From an uncultured Lachnospiraceae bacterium (GTDB lineage: Bacteria > Bacillota_A > Clostridia > Lachnospirales > Lachnospiraceae), in NCBI GenBank assembly GCA_910587495.1, contig CAJUMT010000220.1, positions 1-5,193 of the forward strand: a stretch of DNA of 5,193 nucleotides. Reading direction: 5' to 3'. This document shows positions 4,714-5,193 of the stretch, in pieces. The notes under the pieces are model-generated. The model was not told the origin of the DNA. It saw only the letters and a program-made list of their open reading frames with translations, and did not search any database. A program made the translations under genes and the position numbers. Within the stretch, counting starts at the first letter, position 1, and every line of letters starts with the position of its first letter.

Positions 4714-4766
4714 GTTTAGAAATTGTTTAGATATCTTTGCGAATTCTTTTATCCTGGCATGGTAAT
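4714..4766 (+). promoter_or_regulatory. 11-bp-phased repeats with a possible promoter
   Basis: GTTTAGA occurs at 4714-4720 and 4725-4731. Weaker copies continue at the same 11-bp step: TTTGCGA at 4736-4742 and TTTTATC at 4747-4753. Direct repeats with an 11-bp period just upstream of a promoter are typical binding sites of OmpR/PhoB-family response regulators. A weak promoter, TTGCGA (4737-4742) with GGTAAT (4761-4766) and an 18-bp spacer, follows. Such controls are common before two-component-regulated ABC transporter operons, which agrees with the permease fragment downstream. The regulator is inferred. Confidence 0.35.
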
Positions 4767-4845
4767 GTGAACGTAAGCTAAAAATCTGCATTTACAAGCA
4801 GGAAGGTATGCTGCGGTATCAGACATTGCGGGTGTATATAAATGT

Positions 4846-5193
4846 ATGCCAGGAAAAGTAATTACAGAGCCGGAGCGGTTTCATATCAGCGCAGGGCAGA
4901 CCTGTATGGAAAAGGATGAAGTGGTGCTGACAGAGGTTCTGGCAGCGGATCTGGGAGCAGAGGTAGGGGATCTGGTGACAATCCGGGGAAATAAGGGCAG
5001 CAGAGAGTTCAAAGTTTCGGGCATTTACCATTGTGCCAACGATATGGGGGCAAACTTAGGCATGAGCAGGGAAGGGTATCTCTCCATTGGGGAGGATGAC
5101 AGCCGTTTATGGTGCTATCACTATTTTTTAAGCGACACTTCCCGGAAACAGGCGCTCACGGAGGAACTGGAACAGACCTACGGAGGGGATGTG
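4846..5193 (+). CDS. ABC transporter permease, FtsX/MacB-like, N-terminus missing and 3' end outside window
   Basis: 116 codons are open to the right edge from ATG at 4846; the frame is open further back to 4777, after a TAA at 4774-4776. The translated part is the extracytoplasmic domain found between the first and second membrane helices of FtsX-type permeases: a strand region PGKVITEPERFHI, then DEVVLTEVLAADLGAEVGDLVTIRG at about 24-48, then FKVSGIYHCANDMGANLGMSREGY at 55-78. Proteins of this kind work with an ATPase to move lipids, peptides or antibiotics, or in mechanotransmission. No ribosome binding site precedes the ATG, and the family's N-terminal membrane helix and the first part of the domain are absent. 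The gene therefore looks 5'-truncated, probably by the event that cut the aldo/keto reductase, and may be a pseudogene. The frame upstream (YAAVSDIAGVYKC) could be residual coding sequence. Family assignment is firm; functionality is doubtful. Confidence 0.7.
   Translation, partial: MPGKVITEPERFHISAGQTCMEKDEVVLTEVLAADLGAEVGDLVTIRGNKGSREFKVSGIYHCANDMGANLGMSREGYLSIGEDDSRLWCYHYFLSDTSRKQALTEELEQTYGGDV

Noticed and set aside
4808..4861. Short ORF at ATG 4808 preceded by GGAAGG
   Set aside because: It ends after 17 codons in a frame different from the permease, and the peptide shows no recognisable motif.
1..5193. CRISPR array, tRNA, rRNA or insertion-sequence ends
   Set aside because: No regularly spaced identical repeats of suitable length, no cloverleaf-like arms, no transposase coding and no matching terminal inverted repeats were seen on either strand.

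Overview
The window looks like chromosomal DNA of a Gram-positive Firmicute, most likely a gut-type Clostridia/Lachnospiraceae relative. The pointers are strong AGGAGG-type ribosome binding sites, sigma-A-like promoters in AT-rich gaps, moderate GC in the genes, and the gene families themselves. This is inference from style; no rRNA or other marker gene is present.

Layout. A LysR-type regulator (LysR1) runs leftward out of the window (1-657, minus). Across a 246-bp control region it faces a small helical protein (904-1143, plus). A second LysR regulator (LysR2, 1206-2087, minus) comes next, convergent with that small gene. Across another 257-bp control region it faces a second, homologous small protein (2345-2557, plus). 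The second small gene heads a tight plus-strand operon: an alpha/beta hydrolase with a probable cysteine nucleophile (2592-3593), a flavodoxin-fold FMN oxidoreductase with a four-cysteine motif (3618-4148), and a signal-peptide-bearing aldo/keto reductase that stops early (4167-4706). Gaps within the operon are 18-34 bp. After that come a short regulatory-looking stretch with 11-bp-phased repeats and an ABC-transporter FtsX-type permease fragment that lacks its N-terminus and runs off the right edge.

The most distinctive signal is a module present twice: a LysR gene divergent from a small protein of 70-79 residues. Both the regulators and the small proteins are paralogous between copies. The small proteins look like the C-terminal helical half of MerR regulators without the DNA-binding head. 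Each control region has promoter-like elements and an inverted repeat placed where an autoregulating LysR protein would bind. Only the second copy carries enzymes. A working model, which is inference, is a redox- or electrophile-responsive locus in which LysR2 and its small partner control a hydrolase, a flavin reductase and an exported reductase. The right end looks rearranged: the aldo/keto reductase has lost its 3' part and the permease its 5' part.
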